Shown: in pieces, positions 23,772 to 37,330 of the stretch | Numbering within the stretch: the first letter of the stretch is position 1 | How the letters are laid out: every line of letters begins with the position of its first letter | From: Homarus americanus | Taxonomy: Eukaryota; Arthropoda; Malacostraca; Decapoda; Nephropidae | Assembly (NCBI RefSeq): GCF_018991925.1 | Contig: NW_024724368.1 | Location: 783,596-847,595 of the forward strand | Direction: 5' to 3' | DNA length: 64,000 bases | Notes under the pieces: model-generated | The model's database searches: none | What the model was told of the DNA's origin: nothing | What the model saw: the letters and a program-made list of their open reading frames with translations, nothing else | Made by a program: the position numbers and the translations under genes

Positions 23772-24180
23772 AGTAATTATACAGTTGAAATGCGATAAAT
23801 AAACTAGTAAAAGAAGGCTGTGCTGATTGGAAGCATTTTAGTGAAAACTAAAATCTCATGAGTCATGAATGAACACTTGTTCAACTTAACCAAATAGATG
23901 GAAGTGAACAGAAGGCTGTCTTCAATGAATAAAGAAAATGATTATTTGGCGATCGGTTCTAACACGTATTATAGCATCTGTGCAGTACCTAGATGAGCAC
24001 AACTCCGCTTTGGACAAGTCTTTGAGTCATTAAGCCGAGATGTTTTCGGAGCTTCGAGTACTCCGAGAACTCATTCCCAAAGAAGAAAAAAAAAAGCACT
24101 TCAAGTCCTTCAGTTTCTAAAATCCTGTAAAATTACTACCTCTCCAGGACTTTTGTTTAATTTCGCGACTGCATCCTATT

Positions 24181-24258
<78 letters not shown>

Positions 24259-24293
24259 ACCATTCGAGTTCAAAGCTGTAAAATATTATTGAC

Positions 24294-24336
<43 letters not shown>

Positions 24337-24364
24337 AGTTTAATCAGGTTTTTTCTCTTTACAG
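23706..24364 (+). other. Candidate intron in the Beat-gene 3' end
   Basis: Begins GTAAGG after CAG and ends TTTACAG after a long pyrimidine stretch, so both sites are good matches to the consensus. It holds (CT)n at 23727-23767, (AT)n at 24183-24256 and (CT)n at 24290-24338. Splicing here is inferred only. Confidence 0.4.
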
Positions 24365-24477
24365 GTGTGTGTTTCCTCTCATCTTCCCTCACCCCCTTCC
24401 ACCACACCTCGCCACCAAGCTACACAGTGCCAAATATCACACACTGTTTCACCAACCTGAAAATACAACCCGAGTGA
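24365..24477 (+). CDS. Possible alternative last exon (or 3'UTR exon) of the Beat-family gene
   Basis: A strong pyrimidine tract and TTTACAG acceptor end at 24364. Joining the phase 1 donor at 22778 straight to this site, skipping the 23556 exon, keeps an open frame of about 38 codons. It begins GVCFLSSSLTPFHH and ends NLKIQPE with a TGA at 24475-24477. This tail has no hydrophobic anchor, so the product would be secreted. Alternatively the site joins the donor at 23706 and simply holds 3'UTR. The frame match could be chance, because one junction in three is compatible. Confidence 0.4.
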
Positions 24478-26570
24478 AACTTGAGAGAGGAATTCAAAGA
24501 TGCAATGTAAGCATGTAAGCGTATAAGTGAATATGCAACCTGAACTGCAACTTGATTATACTGTATATCCTAAGAGTGCAACTTGAGAACAGAACTTAGG
24601 AGCATAGCCACTAACACTTCTTTAGTGTAATACAATATCTGAATTTACGGTAATCCAGAGAAAACTTGAAAATGGCTGAAAATCTTGCTTAACATTGTTT
24701 GCAAAAATGCAACGTTTGAGTATTGTGATGATGATGGAGACCAGTATTTGTAAAGACTAATGAGCTTTTGCGTATTATTGAAAATTGGTCTTGAAAAGTA
24801 ATTTTATATCTGGATTTTCTCTTCCACTATCACTTTACGTCGCCATAAGCTCTTGCAATATCCCCTTTTGGGGGAATTGATCTTTCAGTGTCACTTAAGT
24901 TCACAAATTTCTCTTGTTATCACTTTGTCACCCTCTTCTCTTGAAGCATCAATGAAAAATATATATAAAAAACTACGGAAAGGAGAAACCTCATTACAAG
25001 GTCCTTCTACAACTTAGAATCAATATGAAAACTCGTTAAATGTTCACGAAATATAAGAAGCTCCTGCACGAGTCTCGTTACCATTGATTGATGCAATGAA
25101 TTTGTGGTGGGTGACATAGGAGCAACATTTACTGCAGAACTCTGTTGATCTCTAATTAACTGTCATTATCAAGGTACTAGGGAGTCTCAAGAATCTTTTC
25201 TATTATTAAGCTGAAGGACATAGACAATAATTTGAAGGGTTGGGTTTCTTATCTTTCTAAGGAACTTGGTGAATGTTTGCATACTTCCATGAAGAGGTTA
25301 AGATTGAGGTGCGAACAGATAGTATGAAAAGTTTGGAGAATATCGGTAAATAACTTTTGAGAACAAGCGGGGGAGAGTATTATTCCGACCTGCAGTGTTC
25401 TCACTTATCAAAACGTGCATTACTTTTCTATTTATTTTGTTTTAAATTTGATAGCTAAAATTTCAGGAACTTCCAAAAACAAAAATGGGGAATAATTCGC
25501 TCATCTTCCTGTAGGGCTAAACCTGAACTAATACTAAAACTTGAGCAGAGTAGAACGACTTTCTCCTGAAAAAAAGTTGAACTCTCAAAACCGCCAGGCG
25601 AGTGACCTTAAGAACGCGGGCAAAAACTTTTCTCATGTTTTATAAAATACCAATCAGATGAGGAAGGATGGACATTGAGCTGACCAAACACACATATAGT
25701 TATTAAGTTAGTTTAAAGTTACCTTTAAGCATTGCTAAAAATTTATATAACCTTTATTTTTCAAAGGCACTTCATTGATGTCTCCAATTTACCCATTGTC
25801 TCCACAACAATATTTGAACCTCTGAATGAACTGGCCCGTAAATTTTAACCAGAAAAATTATTTATAAACTAAAGAAAGGAAAAACTAAATCAATATGAAA
25901 TGATAATTAATTTTGTTATTGAATAATAAACAATTAGAAACAATTTGAGCTTTTAACCTCGAGGAAATTTTCATTTATGTACCTTAAACTTTAACTAATT
26001 TGCGGAAATTTACACAGATTAATGGACTACAAAGAGCGTTGTATCAACATAGATCAGTTTCCTGCATAACGAGAGTGGAAACTACACACATAATTATCTC
26101 TCACGGCAGTTGTCGCGACAGGGAAGAGGAGAAATAAGTTTGCATTATCGCTTAGAGGTAAGATGTATCTTGGCAAAAGATAATGCATAAAAATTATATT
26201 GCAAGAGAAGAAGAATATAAAACAACTATTACATAATAAACCTGTTCAACAAAGGTGATATTTGACGAGATGTAAGCAAAAAGCAGGTGTGAAGTAGCAG
26301 GAACAAGTACACTTACAGCAGAATTAGCAGTAACAGTAGTAACACCACCGAAGGCAGTAATGTCAACCAGAGATATTGTCGCACTAGCAAGGATATCAAG
26401 AGCAGCAGCAGCAGCAGAACGTGGTAACAGCACTGTCAGAAGTAGTAGCAACAGAGGTCTGGAGTTAGGAACAGCCTCTCTGGAGACAACAGCGGCAGAG
26501 GTAATGCAAGTGCAAAATTCTTACAATGTATATGATGGTGATAGTCTGCAGTGTTTCCTCTCAGTTGCAG
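24478..26570. other. AT-rich gap after the Beat gene
   Basis: May contain 3'UTR or intergenic sequence. AGCAGCAG triplets near 26400; no gene seen. Confidence 0.5.
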
Positions 26571-26573
26571 CCG

Positions 26574-26575
<2 letters not shown>

Positions 26576-26624
<49 letters not shown>

Positions 26625-26634
26625 TGTGTGTTTA
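26576..26634. repeat. (GT)n microsatellite
   Basis: About 28 GT units with a single T interruption near the end. Confidence 0.97.
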
Positions 26635-27209
26635 TCTCAGGCTGGTGTGACAATGAGACACACCCGTGCCACACCCACCCTACCACGCACTCATCTCAAG
26701 GCTCATTATCGATTCTGCAAGCCACCGTGTTGAGGAGCTTATGAATCCTTACGTAATTAAGAGGAATGTGCAGTTTAACGCCGGGAGGCGCCGGCTGGCA
26801 AGGGGCGTTTGTCGCTCAGTTTAGTCAGGGAGCAACAGCAGTGGCAACAGCTGTTGTCGACCTTGTGCTGCTGTTACCGTGATTCATTGTCCAGCAGCGG
26901 CAACAGCAGAAACAGCAGGTGGTGGAGGCAGTGAGGCTGTGATTGGATGGATGTTCCCGTGTACACACGATGGCCCCAGATATTCCAGTCCTTAGAGAGC
27001 TTAGTAATGCCTCCCTGCTCCGCCACCGCCTCGCCTCGCCTCGCCCCGCCCCGCCCCGCCCCCACCCCATGTGGAGATGTGAGATGAAATATGTCAAGTG
27101 TACCTCAAGAATAAACAGTAAATGTAGTTTTCTATGGAATGTTATCTGCACCGTCTAAATATGTTAATATAAGCAAAACACATTTATTTTTGTTTTTGTG
27201 GGATGTCAC

Positions 27210-27840
27210 GAGTGAGGTAACCAAGTTATTGCATAGTGACATCACGGGGATGTTACCATGCCTTTGTGCAGTGACGTAGTCAGGGTATGGCGACGTTACC
27301 AATATTTGCATAGTGACATCACAAACTCACTTTGCCATGATATCACCAAGTCACTGTACATTGTCAACACCAGAACACTGTGCAATGATATCATCAGGCT
27401 ATTATAGAGTGACATCAGCAGGTCATTATATCGTGACACTGTACATTGATAACACCAGGTTATTGTACATAATGTACAGTGATGTTTGACTAGATGATAA
27501 TTCTGATGTCTCCGCACTCTGTATGGTGATTCTGACATCAATTACTGTATGATAATTGTATGGTGATTTTGATGTCATTAAATCATTGTATGGTGATAGA
27601 ATGGTGATTATGTCATTAACTCATTGTATGATGACAGTATAGTGATTATGATGCTTTTAGACAATATACTGTATAATGATTATGATGGCGATTGTTTTGT
27701 CACTAAACAATTTCGTGGTAATTCTGAAGTTACTAAATCACTAAACGGTAATTATGATGGTGATTATGACGTCATTGAGTTACTGTAGTAGTGTCTGAAT
27801 CACTGTAACATATGGGTCACTGTATTATTTGAGCTACTGT
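27210..27840. repeat. Degenerate tandem repeat of about 30-35 bp
   Basis: Units based on gtgacatcaccagg and ttattgtacattg at first, then atggtgattatgatgtcatt. The consensus drifts gradually along the array. Confidence 0.65.
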
Positions 27841-28010
27841 ATGGTTTTTAATTTTCTTTACCTTACGAAGTTCAATCACATTAACGATAGCAAATAAAAC
27901 TCTGAAAATGAATTAAAATTTTCATTACGAATAAATGTTTTTATTAAAAAATTCCAATTTAATTTTCGGACCACTCTTGTTTGCCTCCTCCATTTGACTC
28001 CACGTTACTC

Positions 28011-28115
<105 letters not shown>

Positions 28116-28279
28116 CTCGCCCTCCATGTGTGTGTCTGTATGTCCGTCTGCACTCTTGTATAGATCACTCCACTTGTACGCCCACGCACGCTTCGATCTG
28201 AAACGCATTTGTTCTGCTAATTATCTGATCTACGGTTCCAAGTCTCTGATTGGCTGGTTGAAGGTAAATCTGCAGACGT

Positions 28280-28405
<126 letters not shown>

Positions 28406-28800
28406 CAAAAGTTTCAACCACATTTTCTTGCTCACTTTAAATTAACTGTTTCGACCCATTACAGTTATTGTGGCTAGAATAAAATTTCACACATATTGGG
28501 CAACTCTTTATCTTATTTATATGTTTATTTGTTACTCTCACGCGTCTTGGTCCTCATATAGCTGCTGAAGTTTTGTGTTATTAAATCCTCACACGTTTCT
28601 ATCTCTCGCTCTTTCGATATTAGTATTATTTTATTTGGCTTACTTGTAAAGCAATTCACTCCACTAAATATTGGTATTTGTTTTTTTAAAGGTGGAGCAA
28701 CATTATGATATCGGAACGTAACCACTTGTAGGTCACCCAACACAATCTGAAATACACCACATTTGTCTATCTTTAATTTACGCCTTACCTTAAACTTAAT

Positions 28801-28858
28801 TTAACCTAACGTTATCCTAGCATTAATCTAACCTAACCGAACCTAACCTAACCTAAAC
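28801..28858. repeat. Telomere-like (AACCT)n remnant
   Basis: Contains aacctaacctaacctaaa and near variants, the complement of the arthropod TTAGG telomere unit. Too degenerate and short to be a chromosome end. Confidence 0.6.
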
Positions 28859-29515
28859 TCAGCCCAACATACTAAACGTAATTCAAACCTACAAAAAGAA
28901 ACACTGATATCGTAACGTCAACCACTTGGTCCGTATCATCAATCAGTTTTAGTAAAAGTTAAACAAATCTTACTTGTAACATACATTGGCAATCTTTTTT
29001 TGTTTTAAAATTTTAACATAATTAATTTCAACAGAGTATTTTTGTTATTCAGAGCTACAAATCCGTATATGTTTCTGTCAGTTATTATACTGTGTAACTT
29101 GACTTAATAAATATGTTAAAAATTTGGGACCACAAAAAAGGGTTCAATTTGGTTTAAAATGTTGCCCAATTTCTTAGCTGGTCGTTGGGTTGTAAATTAT
29201 AAATAGTTTATTCTTCCCTTCAGAGCAAAACAAACCTGTATTTACACAACAATTCCCGTATATAATATTCCTTAAAAACTAAAATATTAATGTAATTGCT
29301 ATTTGTTTATAACCTCAGTTTGGCGTAAACAATATGTCTCTCTTATGTCTCCAAATTCTACATTCTACAGGGAAGTTTTAATATACAGTACATTGATATT
29401 TTTAACCCAAAGTTTACTACACCATGTTAATGATATGATGAAGGTTAATAAATATTATTATATATGATAAATTTATTCCTTACCCCAAATATCTTATATA
29501 TATATATATATATAT

Positions 29516-29680
29516 AAAATGCAAGTAAATCACTGCAGGTGCGCGTGATCCAGGTATATGCTGATAACCACAAGGAAAAGGAAAACATGAAGTTTCCAAG
29601 CGCTTTCGTGTAATTCACATCTTCAGAGGTGAGTACAGACTAAGGAGAAATACATAACTAGGCATATATATACAGTATGG
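29516..29680. repeat. Interspersed repeat capped by (AT)n (copy B)
   Basis: Matches 453-606 in the same orientation: gcaagtaaatcactgcaggt, gctgataaccacaaggaaaa, aagcgctttcgtgtaattca, atcttcagaggtgagtacag. Its left end again abuts an (AT)n run (29496-29516). The right end runs straight into LINE ORF1 zinc-knuckle sequence at 29676. Confidence 0.7.
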
Positions 29681-31390
29681 TGTGGTACAACTGCTTCGGG
29701 GTCAATCATGTGGCGAAATACTGTCACAAGACAGTCACCTGCGGCATCTGCACAGGAATGCATAGCACGAGGAGCTGCCCCACCAAGGAAGCTGCCTCTC
29801 GGGAGGGGAGAGAGTAGCCCCCCCCCCCTCACCTGGGAGGCAGTGTCCCAGGTGCAGGGAGGAGGGTGTGATGGCCTGGCACCCAGGTTGTCCTGGGAGG
29901 CCACCCCCACCCACAATAGCGGTCCCACTCAGTGATGCCAACGCCAACACTGCCGGGTCGTCTCCATCGCCTGAAATCAACAGCCACACCTCCCCACCCA
30001 GGAGGCAGTGTCTCGGGTGCAGGGAGGAGGGTGTGACGGCCTGGCACCCCGGTTGTCCTGGGAGGCCGCCCCCACCCACAATAGCGGTCACACTCAGTGA
30101 TGCCAATGCGGCCGGATCGCCTCCACCACCTGAAGTCAACAGGCACAGTGACTCTCTTTCGTTATCCAATGCAGGTCAGGTTAAAGCCTGCCAAGTAAGT
30201 GTACCAGTAAACAATGGCAGTGATAGTGTCAGTGGAGCTGCTGAAGGAGCTGGTGACTCCTCTCATAATGATGCGAACTTGAGGGTGAGTAGCCAGAGCG
30301 AGACCGATGGTGAAGGAAGCATGAATGGGGAGAATGAGCCCCAGACAACTAGCGTGGTCTCTTTAATAACCCCAGGTCTGAAAACTGTCCATAACCCTGT
30401 ACTTCTTCCAATATTTTCGGAGGAGGAACTCGCGGGACTAATGAAGGAACCTGTGTATAAAAATCCTACTGGAATAAGCGCTGTGAGACGCATTATCAAG
30501 AACTCCAGGGGTAATGAATTTGAAACGGTTAACTTATTGGTCAGGTTGATCTATGAAGCCAACACGCGACTCTATACTAAGTTCAAGGTGGAACGAGTAA
30601 CACGAACGATTAGGTTCATTTCATGGAACATCCGGAGTGTTAACCGCAGAATTAATGACCTACAATGATTTGTTAAAGTTTTTAACATTGACGTAATAGT
30701 TTACAAGAACCTTACACGTCCAGCACCCAGAAGAAAGCTGCACCCAGGATAGCTGGGTTTACAGCATACAATAGTGGAGCAGGAAGTGGCCTGCTCACTT
30801 ATGTAAAGAATGGTCTGATCTGTAAATGGATCAAAACTCAATGATGTATCAACAATTTACAGTAAAGACAGCAAACAGTCAATTTTCGCTGTATAACATC
30901 TATGTTTGGTGTAATGAGCTGCGAGCGGACATGTTACCAAAGCCATCAGGTAACAATGTTATGCTGTGTATGGGTGACTAACACATTATACCATCTGGGT
31001 TAAGTCAGGGAGGACGGGGGGGCACCACTAAACCACCTCTGTGGACACATGACCCCACCCTCATCAAAGAAGGAGAGAAGGTAGAATAGCTTGCCAACAC
31101 TTATAAGCAAAATAAAACTAGTGACAACCTCCTGGCATTCCTCAAAGCTAGCAGAGCATTTCGTGAACTCAAAGGTCAGGTGAGAAACACCTATTGGGAA
31201 CAATTCTTACAGGGGATTAATAGAACAACCACTCTAGCAGAAGTGTGGAACAAAATTAGAGCCATTACCAAGTCACCCACCCCAGTCCAGCTTCATCACA
31301 GCCCTGCAGAATATGCTGACATGCTATTAGACCAATGGTCTAGTGTGTCACAAATCATTTCCCTGCCTCCTGACATACAGCAATAGCTTA
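29676..31390 (+). mobile_element. LINE ORF1 zinc knuckles and start of ORF2
   Basis: The first part (29676-29790) reads YNCFGVNHVAKYC then CGICTGMHSTRSCP, two zinc knuckles typical of LINE ORF1. The first Cys of the first knuckle is Trp. The frame 29868-30668 then carries a direct internal duplication (WHPGCPGRPPPPTIAV twice, 29872 and 30034), a low-complexity region, and finally IRFISWNIRSVNRRINDLQ, which looks like the start of an APE endonuclease. After a stop it continues in pieces (FVKVFNIDVIV). At 31140-31390 it reads AFRELKGQVRNTYWEQFLQG, then AEVWNKIRAITKSPTPVQLH and SPAEYADMLLDQWSSVSQ, the linker before an RT. Most of the endonuclease and all of the RT are missing. Confidence 0.7.
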
Positions 31391-33539
31391 AAACTACACA
31401 CGTCAATAGGGGGTTTCAATGTTGAAATAGCCTGCAGACAGACAGATAGACACAGACAGACCGACAGTGAAGAAAATTAACCGACATGAAGACAGACAGA
31501 GCAAGTGAGAAGACAAAAAAACAGACAGTTAGACCGTCAAACAAAATGATAAACAGAAGAGAGTGAAAGATAATGCGTGACACGTGTCACGTTCCGGAGC
31601 TCGACAAGAGCTCACACGTTTACATTATCGAACCTATCTTGCAAGACCGCAATGGCCCACTCCGTAATAAAAAGTCAGCGTGGTTCCACCTCACAAGAAC
31701 GAGCAAGTGTCATTAACCAGTATCACTGTTGTCGATCACTGGTAAACTCGGGAGTCATTAACGTTCAGGCTGATTGAACTGTTCCTTGACGATGGCTGAC
31801 AACTGATTGACAAACGATATGGTTAGGAAAGGTCGGTCTTCTGCCGCTATAACCTTCTGACAGTGACAAAATTAGCCTGGCACGGTTAACATGAACCACT
31901 AACTTCAACCTCACCCTGCGCCTGTGTCCGAAATGTAAATGCGTAAATACATACATTATAATGAGTTGATGCATGTTATCCTTACCCTCTCTGTTGCTAA
32001 TGAATTAAAGGTAAAAAGTGATCAAAACGTTGTGAGTCTAATATCCTAGAGAACCTACTACAAGTGGCACCAGCATCAGGCACTTGATAACAGTGCTAGT
32101 GCCTGTTGTTTAGTACATGAACTGAATTAGTTACTTAAGTACAAAAATAAGTAAAACAGCAACACTGGACGTTAGTGGTGCCCTCAGTCGTCTTTGTCAC
32201 CAAGATTAGTGCTTGTGTACATTAACTCAGAGAAGTGCACGTTATTGATATCTTGAAAGTGTTGCCCTTCTCTCTTTTGTCACCTCTATATTTCTCTCCC
32301 TCTTTCTCCATCTTCGTCTTTCTGTCTGTCTTTCTACTTCATACTTTCCTACGTCCTTTCTGTTGCTCTCACTTGTAACCTGCCCACATTCACCCTCTTC
32401 CTCTGCCTCACCTTCTCTCCATCAGACCATTATCACCAGGCACAAACATCCACAGGCACCTGACGTCTACTTTGGGGTTTCATAATGTCCCGCTGCTACT
32501 CCAGCTAAAGTCTCATATGCATAAAATATTCTCGTAGGTAATAGCGCCTCCGACCGGGTGAAAAATCTCCTCCCACCTCTCTCACTCTCAGGCTCACTCC
32601 TACTCTTTGTCTGTACAGCATCTTTATCGAATCTCTTACCATTACAGCATAAGTGACACTCACAGATTTTTCATCTTATAATGCGGCTCTACTCTTAGGG
32701 CTTACTGGTGAAAATAATTCCAGTTATTTTTCACTTTAACGTTATGTAGCACAGTGAGAATAACAATCTAGGAGACATTGTATTCATATTTGATCGTTTC
32801 CTTTTCCTTGGGATGATGATGAAACTGCTGTAAATGAATGCTCTAAATAAATTGGATAGAGCTGTAAATAATATGAAATAAAAAATAGTTGCATACTTAT
32901 ATAAAATAATATAAGTATGAGGACTTTTAGGAGCAGTTACTTGAAACAACATTAATTCACCACCAATGATAAAAACCTGGAAGAGTTAAGCTCAGGTCGT
33001 ACCTTAAATGTTATATAATTCACTGACACAGAATACGAGATGGTTTCAGAAAGTTAACAATTACGACCTAAGGAGTTTTCTTCTCATGAAAAGGTCAGTG
33101 AAGTCTGTTAGCCAGAGTCGGATTCAGTAAGTATTTTTCTTTTAAATCTCCTCTACCAGCCTTGAGAATAACAATTTGAGTGACTAAATGACTGACCGAC
33201 TGAGTTGCTAACTGGCCGAGAGAAACCTTTATAACCATCCCGCGCTGACGCAGCTCATAAAAATTTTCCTATTTTTTCTGCCATTTCTTAATTATTCAGT
33301 GGCCAAGTCGGAACATATGATCATTTGTCACCTGACGTCTAAGTGACATTGTGGGATCTTGCTGAATTATATATCCCAAGATCTCATGATGCTTACATTT
33401 GGTTTTGAGTTATATGATAATTTTGGGGTATTCAGAATATAAATAAGTCTAGCGCTTATAACATAAGGATTCTGGTTGTTAATACAGAAGAGGCATTGCC
33501 CGTGACTACTGAAACTAGAGATTTATATCTATCTCAGCA
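31391..33539. other. Gap, nothing recognised
   Basis: CAGA-rich stretch at 31430-31560; the rest is unique-looking DNA with chance ORFs. Confidence 0.5.
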
Positions 33540-33790
33540 TTAAATGGGATTCATTAGGACTGGGGGCCTTCAGGGCTGGTGCTAAGACCTAGGATCAATA
33601 GAAATGGGCCAATTAGGACTGAAGTTCATTAGGATTAAGGCTCGTTTGGAATATAGGTCATTTGGATTGGGGTTATTTAGAAATAGGGATCATTCGGACT
33701 GAGGTCCATTAGAGTAGGGGCTAATTAGGACTAAACGCGATGAGACCCGGGGTTCATCAGCGCTGAGAACCAATTAAGAATACCATTGTG
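33540..33790. repeat. Degenerate CATTAGGACTG repeat
   Basis: About nine imperfect units of 25-30 bp containing cattaggactg(a/g)gg. A possible related trace is at 56590-56660. Confidence 0.6.
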
Positions 33791-36700
33791 TGATCACAGT
33801 CTAAGGCAGTTCCTTCGTGATATATTCCTTGTACCATCATGGACATCTGCATCACACACCCATTTATTCAGACGATCTTCACGACACGAGGTCTCCAGCC
33901 AGGGTGAGATGCTACACTGTACATCAAGGGCGAGGTGATTACAGAGGCTCAGTGTTCGAATGTGAATTTGAATACTTAATATTTTCATGAATACAAATAT
34001 TTTATATTTTCCTGGACACAAATACTTTATTATGTGACTATAAACTGTAATAGATAACAATAAAATGACGTTATATATTTATTCAGTGTTTATTCTTTAT
34101 TTACTTACTCTCTCAAAATTGTTATCAGTCAGGAGATTTGGCTTCGATACAAGCCCAACACTCGAGGGACAAGGCTGAAGCAGCACTGGGCAAGAGGGGG
34201 CGGGGGAGGCGAGTCTTCTTAAAATATATTTCAGCGTTACAGAACCAATAACAGTAGCAACATGCCTGATGAACACGAGGATGGCAGTGTTGATACGGGC
34301 GTCATAAGTGTACAACTATTTAATAAAGTGATGGTGAGGGTAATATTGAGGGTGGTTGGTTGCTGAGTGGGCAGGATAGTGATTGTGATGGTAAGATGAG
34401 ACAAGTGGTGGGTGTCGCTTGTTTCACCCTTTGTTTTAAGGAAATAAAGAAAGGACAACTGAAATTTCAATATTCATGTAGCCAGAAGATGTTAACTCAT
34501 TTTTAGATGTAATACAGCTTTCTCTGTTTTTACCGACAAGTAATCCCCCCCCAAAAAAAAACACGAAGTCTCCAAGCAGCTACACCGCCCACCTGTGTTA
34601 AAACGTTCACTCACCCAATAGAATATCTTGATACCCTTAAAAGTATTTAGTCCATTTTGCTTCTCAGCAATTATTGAAGTAAGTCATTCATATAGTAAAG
34701 TTTATAAAATTACACTATCAGAAAAGGTGACGTTTTATCTCTACTGAAAATGAGCTCCTGTAATCTTTCCAAAAGTTATAATTTTTAACGCCGTAATATC
34801 GTTCACTTCTTTAATGCCGTCGATAATATATAACTGGCAAAGAATAAATACAAATTATTATTGGCTCCACTCACTGGCAACAGTCGGCCATTAATCCTCC
34901 ACATCAATTACTGGTTGTATAAAATGAAGTTAGAAAATGTTTTTGTTAATTTTAAGTGATAATCAAACTTTGCATCATGTTGTATACCTGTTTATATATC
35001 TTGGGTCACTGATAACCAAGTGATCAAGAGATATTATATAAAAGGTAAGTGCAAAAACCTTAGCACGAGGCTTAATGTATAGTCACTGAATGAGAACAGA
35101 CCGCCACTACCTGCAACTATGATTTAATATTGTAGTAAGAAGATTAAAACGTATACATTTACTTTGATTTGTTCGTCTCAGTTATAATTCAGAATGTTTA
35201 TCAAATAATTTGTGTGTGAATCCCGAGCATCTATCAGTTTCTCAAGCACTCTAGGTAAAATTCTTCTACCAATTTTTTACATATATTTTATCATATTCCT
35301 GACAGATCTTTGCGATCTCCATACATTATACACACTGTTTAGCTATTGTTGTCTAATTCTTGTCATATACAGGATACAGTAAGTCCCTTTTGTTTATCAG
35401 TCACGCCCAGAACGTTACTCTGGGCTTCAGATCTGGTGACTGTCAGTGCGGGCTATATCTGGGTGTTGAAGAAACCAGGGACTCAACACCTGGCCATGGT
35501 GGACTATAGTATCACCCATTGTGATGTATGCATATTCCTGGACCACCAAATCATAATAACTGTTTATTAGTCGGTTAAGTACAGCCATTTATCCATCACA
35601 CTAACCACCAGCCCTGCCCGTATTGCTACTTGAGTGCAACAGTTTCGCCTCTACTTGGTTTTATTAATGAAAACGGTGGTACGACAAAAATAATAAATAA
35701 TTGTTTTATTTTAAGAAAAATTTCCGTATCATTAACAAAGTAATAAGACATCCACACTAATAACAGCAGTGTATTTACCATAACCTGTGATTTAACATTT
35801 ATTCGATCGTGATTAAAATAACACGAAAAACATTGATTTTTATCGTACACCAAATTGCCAACCTCACGGTGCATTTCATAAAAGGTCATGTCTGGAGCGA
35901 TATACAGCTTATATATTTCCCATTTCCATTTTCCTTGTGAAAACACTATTTCTAACAATTGATTTAGTACCAAATATTGATAAAAAAGGCAGCATTTATT
36001 AATTGTCGACATATTAGTATCTGGTCGTAAGGAGATATACCTGCGGATGTAGCGGCTGTATCACTTAATCCGTCTTAGTGTAATTATTCATGTCAACATA
36101 TTTGATCACTATCACTAGGTTAGTGAAATGGACGAATAAAAAAAGTTTTAAAACTTCAAAAGTGAATCACGCAAAGGATTTATACGTGTATCTTTGGAAG
36201 AAATGACCTTTATCCTTGAGAAATTTACAGATCATTAACTAACTTGTTTTCAAACTTTGCGAAACTCAAGCCACTGATGGCTTCACGTGACCATTTTGGT
36301 TATCTGTAACTCAATATTGACTATTCTCTTTTGTGATAATAAACATTCACGGGAAGTTTGTGATAGTTTACGAATGTGATTAATTTGTCCTTTCCTTTTC
36401 GTGAATTCTAATGTAAATATAATAAAAAAGTATATGCTTGTGAATTCGAAGACCAACATAGAATACGAATATCACACGCACACTGCTTCACTCCTCCTCC
36501 TCCTCCTCCTGCTGCTGCCCACACTTGTGCTGTAAAACCATTTTAGTATCTCTTGCACCCGATGAAACAGAGGCAGGAGCACCACTAATGCAGCTTTACG
36601 TCCCACGCTTATCAGTGTAAAAGGAAAGTGGAAGAGACAGGTACGTCTTAATACACGCGGCCGAGTGTTGAGGCTCACAGACCTGTTGTTATACCTTCCT

Positions 36701-36954
36701 TAAGTGAAATGAAGTTTTCACCAAGATGATTGATGTTCTTTCCCAAGTTGTGCTGGAACTTTGCCCAAGTTATTTGTTGTTCTTTCATAAATTAAGTTGA
36801 AACTTATTACAATAAGCTACTTGTTTCTTCTCAAATTATGCCGAAGCTTTTACCCAAAACAATAATTTATTCTCCCACAAGCTCTGGTAGGAAAATCTTA
36901 TACTCAATAAGTGTGTATCACCGGACAGAAGACATCCATTCAAGGTTTCTAACT
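33791..36954. other. Long gap, nothing recognised
   Basis: More than 3 kb of AT-rich sequence. The ORF at 35346-35570 (SVTPRTLLWASDLVTVSAGY) is not similar to anything I know. A TCC triplet run is at 36490-36510. Confidence 0.5.
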
Positions 36955-37330
36955 TAGGCATAGAGAACAAATAGGAAAATATAAATAACCGAACCTTTGA
37001 GAGTACGAAAACATAAGAAAATATAAGAAAATAAGGAGTCTGCAATAGGCAGGTTAGCCTGTGCATGTCAGCTCCGGTCGAGAGTTACTACCACTCTCTA
37101 TAATCAATGAATCTATCTAGCCTCCTTTTAAAACTTTCCAGAGTTCCAGCACTTACTAGAAAGTTGCTAAGCTTATTCCACTCGTAAGGCGAACCGTTTA
37201 CAGTCAATTCTTATTTAAAAATATTTCCGTGCATCAATAAATAGGATCTTGTAGCACGTAAACTATGTCGTATAACACACCAGACAACCATTGAAAACAA
37301 TGATGTTGTATCATCCTTTCAGCACTACAT
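36955..37330. repeat. Probable interspersed repeat (unclassified)
   Basis: A mixed-complexity block with ataagaaaatataagaaaat, caataggcaggttagcctgt and cttattccactcgtaaggcg. From memory this pattern (repeated ataagaa, then a short GC-richer body) resembles a widespread decapod repeat; I cannot confirm it here. No ORF. Confidence 0.35.

Noticed and set aside
29735..30169. A 144-codon - strand ORF
   Set aside because: Antisense to LINE ORF1; its apparent internal repeat is the complement of the ORF1 duplication.
35346..35570. A host exon (SVTPRTLLWASDLVTVSAGY)
   Set aside because: No domain recognised, no convincing splice pair, and the length is within chance for AT-rich DNA.
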